From Acanthornis magna (Eukaryota; Chordata; Aves; Passeriformes; Acanthizidae): a stretch of DNA of 64,000 nt. How positions within the stretch are numbered: the first letter of the stretch is position 1; every line of letters begins with the position of its first letter. This document shows positions 58,079 to 64,000 of the stretch, piece after piece. The DNA lies in contig JAWUZG010000070.1 of NCBI GenBank assembly GCA_036785705.1, positions 1,933,001 through 1,997,000 on the forward strand, given 5' to 3'. Position numbers and translations under genes: made by a program. The notes beneath the pieces were generated by a model, which ran no database searches, was not told the DNA's origin, and saw nothing but the letters and a program-made list of their open reading frames with translations.

Positions 58079-61000
58079 CAGGCAGGCAGGAATAATGACA
58101 GAGCTGTGCTCGCCAGCAGCCAGCCAGCCATGGCTTTGCAGTAATTGCCCTCGCTGCGGGCACCGAGCTGATGAGACAAGAGCAGAGCCAGCTGACTAAA
58201 CCGGGGCAGCAACAGCACAAGGGATGCAAGAGGGAGAAGGTGCCTTGTTGTTACCCCCAGAAAAGCACTGCCATCGCTCTAAAGCTAAGGCAGGACCCCG
58301 TGTTCTAGTGACCCTGAGCTGTCCAAGCTCAAACAGACCGGTGCTGCCCCAAAGGCTTGCACAAAGGGTGGTGGCTTAGCCCGACCTCATCCGACACTTT
58401 TTCCAGAGTTTGAAATGTTCTTAGAGCTGTAAAAGCTCCTATTCCAGTGTCACAGTGAAGTCACAGCTCTTTGGGAAATGATAATAACAAGAAACTGAGG
58501 CAATGCCAGAGGTTCTCCCTTCATTCCTGGTTTCGATCACTTCCCTGTGTGATCTCCAACACCCATGAAGAGAGCTCGAAACAAATTTTACTGCCAGTTT
58601 CACAACCACACCTAGGGGTGCTCTCAGCCCAGCCCTTACGTCAGGACCGTGGTTGGGTAACAGCCTGATCTCTCCCGGCTCAGACAGTGCCTCTTCAGAC
58701 ACTGCCTTTCCTCCTCCAGCAATGAGAACCGGTCCTGGGAAAGTCCTGTGCTTCCCAGCATGGAATGATACTGCAGGGCTGACTGGGGAAAAGCTGGTGT
58801 CACATGCGTCCCTCTCCTTCTCTGCTGCTGCTTCTCCTCTGCCCCAGGGGGAAAGGGATAAAAAAGGAGCAGTAGGATGAAATTAATAAGGAAATCCCAA
58901 AAGAAATGAGAGAAACCACAAAGAAACCCAGAGAAAGGCAGACAAGGGAATCCTTAGAGAAAAGGTCACCTACCAGAATCACACAGGATAACCTTTCTGT
59001 GCATATTTGGTGCCATCCTATCAAATTAACCACTAATTGTCTCACAGAGGGTACTATCAAACATTGATTAAAAGGATACCACACCTTATTATATTCTGAA
59101 AAATAATGCCTCTGTTAGGCATATCATGTACTCATCCACATTATGTTAAATAAGGGTATTTTTGCCCAACTCCCTGTTTCTGATCCTGAAGGAAGGAGGA
59201 ATTACTTGACCTGTCATATGGATAGAAGCTGAACTACCGTTAAATTTATAGATGAAGATCTTCAAAAGGCAGGTGCTTAAATTCACCACCTGAGTTTCAA
59301 AAGCACAGAGCAGTTTGCAGCCCCCACTGACTTCAGAGTCCATCTCAACCATTCACACACATTTGGAAAAGGAGGAAAAAATATAAGGATCCATTTTGAT
59401 GAAAAGCTTGTGAGTCAGGGCTGGGATGGGAAATGGTTAAGCAAAACGAAGGCACATTGCAGGTTCAGCACCACTGCCCTGGTACAGTGTGTATTTGCTA
59501 AATTTATGGTTATTTTCCCATCCCCATGCAAGGAGGCTGTGTCTCCTCACTGTATCAGTAACAGGGAGATCAGACTGCCTCCAGCTCCATTAACCATGTG
59601 CCGAAACCCAGCATGTTTTCTTTAAAGAGCACACATGCAGCAGGGCAGTGCTCCCTCTTTGATCTTCACCCTGCTCCTTCCGGGATCTCTTTGGATGTTG
59701 AACTCCTCCACACATCCCAGAGAACATGTCACCATAAAACAGGAGCAGAAACAAGGAAAGTACGGATAATCCCACTCCCAAACCAAAATATCCACTCCGC
59801 ATCTCTAATTACAGCCAGCCAGGACAGATCAATAAGCTTTGTTCTAGAGACAGGAATGTTTTTAATTAGACATGGTCCCTAGACTGCCAGGTAGCCAACT
59901 GCTCTCTCAAATTAGCCTGGTATGGTTTTTCCCTCGTTCCCGGATACATCCCCGAAGGTGCTAACGCTGAAAGCAGCTACAGCCTGGATTAAAGATCCCT
60001 GTGGATGCCAACCATGACCTTGCTAATACTTCACAAGATGCTTTGCTGGATGGGCTCTCCATATTGCTAAGGAAAAATGAACATCCTTATAATACAACTT
60101 CTCACTAAGTCAACCCACATGCGAAGCAGTTTACTCAGATGAAAAACTGTGTGTTCCCTTCCTTTCGTTTGTGAAAGGGCACAAAGGTTCCCATCTAACA
60201 CTCCCCCCCACTCCAGCAGCACAGCAAAATCCCCATTCTTTGCAGGCAAAACGATTCCTAAAAAGAGGGCATGAAGGCAACTTGGCATTCATCAGTTCCA
60301 GGACACAACACGAGGAAGAGCTTGTGCTAGGGTTAGTGCACACCCAGGGGCCTTGCTTGAAGCAGGCCCGGGATTCCTTATGCAAGTATTCATACATAAC
60401 TGGTGTTCAATTAAAACCCTGCCTGTTAATTTGGCATAATATTAGCTATGACCTTCCTGTTTCCTCATGGCAGAGATGCTGCAGAACCACCTTCAGCTGT
60501 GCTGGCAGGAGCTGCCAATGTGCTAGGAAGGTTCAGGAAAGGCCAAGTCGGTGTGTACGATGGGGGTCTGGCTGCTAAATCATCCTGTTGCAAAGCGTTC
60601 ATGTTTCTAAGAGGAAATTAAGTTTCAAGCTAAAAAGCAAATGCTTTGTTTTGAGCAGAAAATTATGATTATTTTCATTAGGAAAGCCAGTGCCACCCAA
60701 CCTCTGCCATGGATCTGGGAATTGACAGCACACCATCCAGTGCAGATTGCTCAGGTACCAGGTTTGGTCAGGCAACACCCCTCAGCATGGGAATGCTGTT
60801 GGGCTTTTTTTTAAAGCTTGGACATGTGACTGAATATTTCCAAAGATAAAATCTGAAGCTTTTTAATTTCTGCCAGAAGTGATGCTGCTCTTGTGAGCTG
60901 GGCTGGGAACAAAGATGCATCATGTCATCACCAGGAGAAATATAGCAAAAAGTAGATAAACTGACTGAGAGTATTTGGAGTGGCCTGGATCTCTCTTTGC

Positions 61001-64000
61001 AAAGGCCAGACACTCAAGGTTTTATTACTCCCTGCATATACAGTATCAAGGGAAACACAGTCATTTCCCATGTACTCGAGAGTAAATGAGAACAGAATCA
61101 GACTCCACAGTAATTGAGAACTGGTAGTGAACTTGCTCTGTAAGTCTCTCTAAGCCTCAAGCCACCCATCATGCAGACGGTATTAATTTTAAGGGGATAA
61201 ATAATGCAGAGTGAAGAAAAAAAATCCACAGTCAACCCACAACATTCCAGAGCTATTTACTGTGTGGGTTTTTTGGTCATTTTATAGTTTTTTTAACAGT
61301 TTTAAACACTGTCCTCTTGATTCATTAGTTTGGTCTCCAGTGAATAACAGGAGGTTTTTACAAGACCAGCAAACACTGTGCTATTATATTATTTTAACCC
61401 CAGCTGTAGCAGTGGTGATCTGTGACAGTTTGATAGCTGCTGTATATACAGAGCTGGGGCTTGGATTTTTTTTCCTCTCCCCTTTTTTTTTTCCCCTTTT
61501 GGTGAGAGCTGGGGGCAAGCCACAGCAGACAATCTTGTAACATGCTGATTTGTTCTGCTGGCGTCTCTCACCCTCAGCTTGTCACATGTACTTTTCAGCA
61601 TGCTCTAAAAAACTAATCAAAACAATCCTGCAGCGTGAAAGGTGCAGGCAGCGACTTTCTGACACTTGTCAGGAATTGCCATCACTGGGAATTCTCATGC
61701 CCCACCACCCACCCTGAGTAACCTTCATAACAAAACAGGGCTCAATGCCTTCAGAAATGATTCAGGTCAGAGCAAATGTTGCTCATGTTTTATCACCCGG
61801 GAAACTCAGAAACTTTCCAAGAATGAAGTTATGGGAGCGGGGCAGGCCAGGGAGCTCTGATGGACTGTCTCCCGTAGACAAGGAGGCCTCAGTGTCAAAG
61901 CAACACGTCCAAGGGCAGGGAGAGCGAGCAAGAAAGCGCCCTGAGAACCTGGAGGACACTGCTTACAAACAGGTGGCTGAATGCTAAAGAAAGACACACA
62001 GACAGAACAAGCAGCAAGACACAGGCATGAATGGAATATATTTTACAGCCTGGCATGAGGAATTTAAGGAATTAAGATGGTTCTTTTTTGTTTCCCAGCT
62101 TAGCAGAAATATTCAGGCTTTAATTATCATTCATCTTGCTGATGGAACATAAATCCCCAAGAATCCCCTTCTGGGGCACTCTGCAGTCTTTGACTTACCT
62201 GACACCCAGAAAGAATTTGATTTTGTGCCTGACATCGCTGTCAGCAAAGAAGAGAAGCCGGTGTTAGAGGGTTTAGCCTCCTTTGTTGATCTTGGCTTAC
62301 ACAGTGTGAGGACTTCAGGCAGATTGGCACTAAACAAAAAAGTCCAATGTGCTTTTGCCCTAAATTCCAGGGTGCTACTCTGTGACAGGACTGCTGGTAG
62401 TGACCCCTCTCCCTTCCTCCAGCACATGGCCTCTGGCCCCTCTATCCAAGGGCTTGATCCTGCAAGGCTGCGCCTGCTGTCCCCACACCAGCACCGGCGT
62501 AATCCAGAGCATTTCAGTGCAACTTACTCACACTATTAAAGCTGATCGTGACCCTAAAAGCTTTGCTGGATCAAACCAGAATATTTGGCACTGGGTAATT
62601 CACTTCTTTTGGTGAATCATATTCTATGAGCCCTTTTCCTTGAGCAGCCTAGCAAACACCCCCAGTAAGAGAAAAATGCAATGAAACCATGAGGGGAGCA
62701 ATTGCCAGACTTTAGGGTGGGTCAGAGCTAGACTGAAGTGTAAACCATGCATTTTTGGCTTGCCTTTGGCTCTGTCAGTACTTGTGAGTAAAGGAAACCT
62801 CCCGACCTCCAGGCCTGGAGCAGCTCACTGAACTGCTGGGGACACACCACAGAATGTTGCAGGTCTGAGCCCAAGGTGAGCATTGACATCTTCAAAGCAC
62901 TGTAGCTCAGGTTTCAAGGAAAATCTCCCTCTAATTCACCTTTGTTTCTGTTAGAGCCCGAAAGGGTTTAAAGGCAATGTCAGGTGGAAGATCCGCAGAG
63001 AGTTAAAGCCCTACTGACAGCCTGACTTTAATCCCCAACGGTGCAGGATGTGTTTGGGTCTTTGCTCTGGAGCTCTGGCTATTCCAGCCACATCCCACAA
63101 ACTCTATTCCGCTCCATTTGCTCAGCCTGTTTCCTCCACTGGGGTCACAGGAATGTGACTGAGAATAAATCTATCAGCTAGAGAGAAACCTTCCCTCTAC
63201 ATCTCTAAGGCCTGATGGAGTTTAAGCAGAGGATTTAAAGGAGATCACTGTTGCTCTTGTGCCCTCTGGCAATCCACATTGAAGGCAGGAGCCAGGTTTT
63301 ACAGCATAAACAAAGCAAGTTGCTAAACAATTGAGCTGACAAACTGGTTGGAAAGGTTGTGCTTCCAATCTGGCAAAGAGACAAGCTGGTCCCTTGACCT
63401 CGGGAACAAATCCTGCCCCTTCTTTTAGGGAGCAGATGTCCCCACCACCCTCCTGTCCTGTGCTTCTGTCAGGTGATAAAGGCAGGTCATCAGTGCAGTT
63501 AGAGATCAGGCCCTGAGCAGGAATCCTGCTTGGCCTAACCTTAAAAAACCACACAGGCTAGCAGTCAAGGCTTTTTCTGTTTATTTGTTTGGGTTTTTTT
63601 TAATATATGGGTGTAAGATGTGGGGACAGTTCCCAAGGATGCTCTTTCCTGTCTCTACCCCATTCCCTGCTCTCTAGAAGAAGGAACTGGCAAAATGTTG
63701 GGTATCTGCCTAAAGGAGAAGAATCAGTGGCAGAGTTCAGGACCTGGGAAGAGCACAACAGCTGCACAACATCACAGTGAAAGCTTCCTAAAGGTAACCA
63801 GTGAATGCTTTTCCTGGAATCCTGTTGTAAACTTTACTCATTCCTGCCTTATGGAAGCATCACCACATACCATCTCCCTCCAGCATGAACTGTGATTGCC
63901 CTGCTCACCAGCAAGCAATCCCAGCAGCTATTACACTGCACTCTTCATTTCCCTGGAGGGAAGCTAGAATGGCAGCGACACTGAAAAATAAAAGTCTTCT
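58079..64000 (-). other. Upstream SHROOM3 region or intron, non-coding
   Basis: About 5.9 kb with no supported exon. T-rich low-complexity sequence lies at about 61469-61500. Exons 1 and 2 encoding the PDZ domain are not visible and are presumed to lie beyond 64000, as mammalian SHROOM3 has very long first introns. Confidence 0.55.

Noticed and set aside
57535..58095. 186-codon plus-strand frame
   Set aside because: Moderately GC-rich DNA with no recognisable domain; overlaps the minus-strand candidate exon.
1..64000. CRISPR arrays, bacterial operons, phage, tRNA/rRNA genes or viral genes
   Set aside because: None seen; the sequence is ordinary vertebrate genic and intronic DNA.

Overview
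The window is vertebrate nuclear DNA, most likely from a bird. Genes are split by GT-AG introns, a degraded CR1 LINE 3' end lies at about 589-765, and there are few other interspersed repeats. There are no bacterial-style operons, CRISPR arrays, phage or toxin genes. The only gene I can identify is SHROOM3, on the minus strand. Nine coding exons, corresponding to human exons 3-11, run from 31817 down to the stop codon at 5881-5883. Every junction is GT-AG and every exon phase agrees with the next. Together they encode 1,920 residues.

From the 5' end on the minus strand, the exons are 31817-31689 (linker after the PDZ domain), 24081-23950, 21831-18600 (one 3.2 kb exon carrying the actin-binding ASD1), 16464-16388 (77 bp), 13470-12562 (proline-rich, FPPPPP), 11573-11073 (ASD2 begins), 10275-10125, 7050-6778 and 6240-5881 (ASD2 coiled coil ends; poly-Ala tail; TAA). 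SHROOM3 brings Rho kinase to apical actin and drives apical constriction and neural tube closure. ASD1 targets actin and ASD2 binds ROCK, so both working ends are present. The PDZ exons (human 1-2) are not in the window and presumably lie further upstream, beyond 64000.

The region 31.8-64 kb is therefore 5' intron sequence of the long isoform. It contains a CpG island at about 45.24-46.16 kb with a strong minus-strand splice donor at 45752, a second GC-rich candidate first exon at 57943-57885 with its own ATG, an exon-like block at 53063-52834, and a 199-bp direct repeat (41062-41260 and 42398-42596, 4 differences). The island, and possibly the second exon, would suit promoters for PDZ-less SHROOM3 isoforms. 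Translation could start at the Met-Met pair at 24008/24005, or in frame from the new exon at 57943.

The region 1-5880 holds the 3' UTR with clustered AATAAA signals, then intergenic DNA in which I see no gene. I found no convincing new biological system. The most useful leads are the alternative promoters and exons of SHROOM3.
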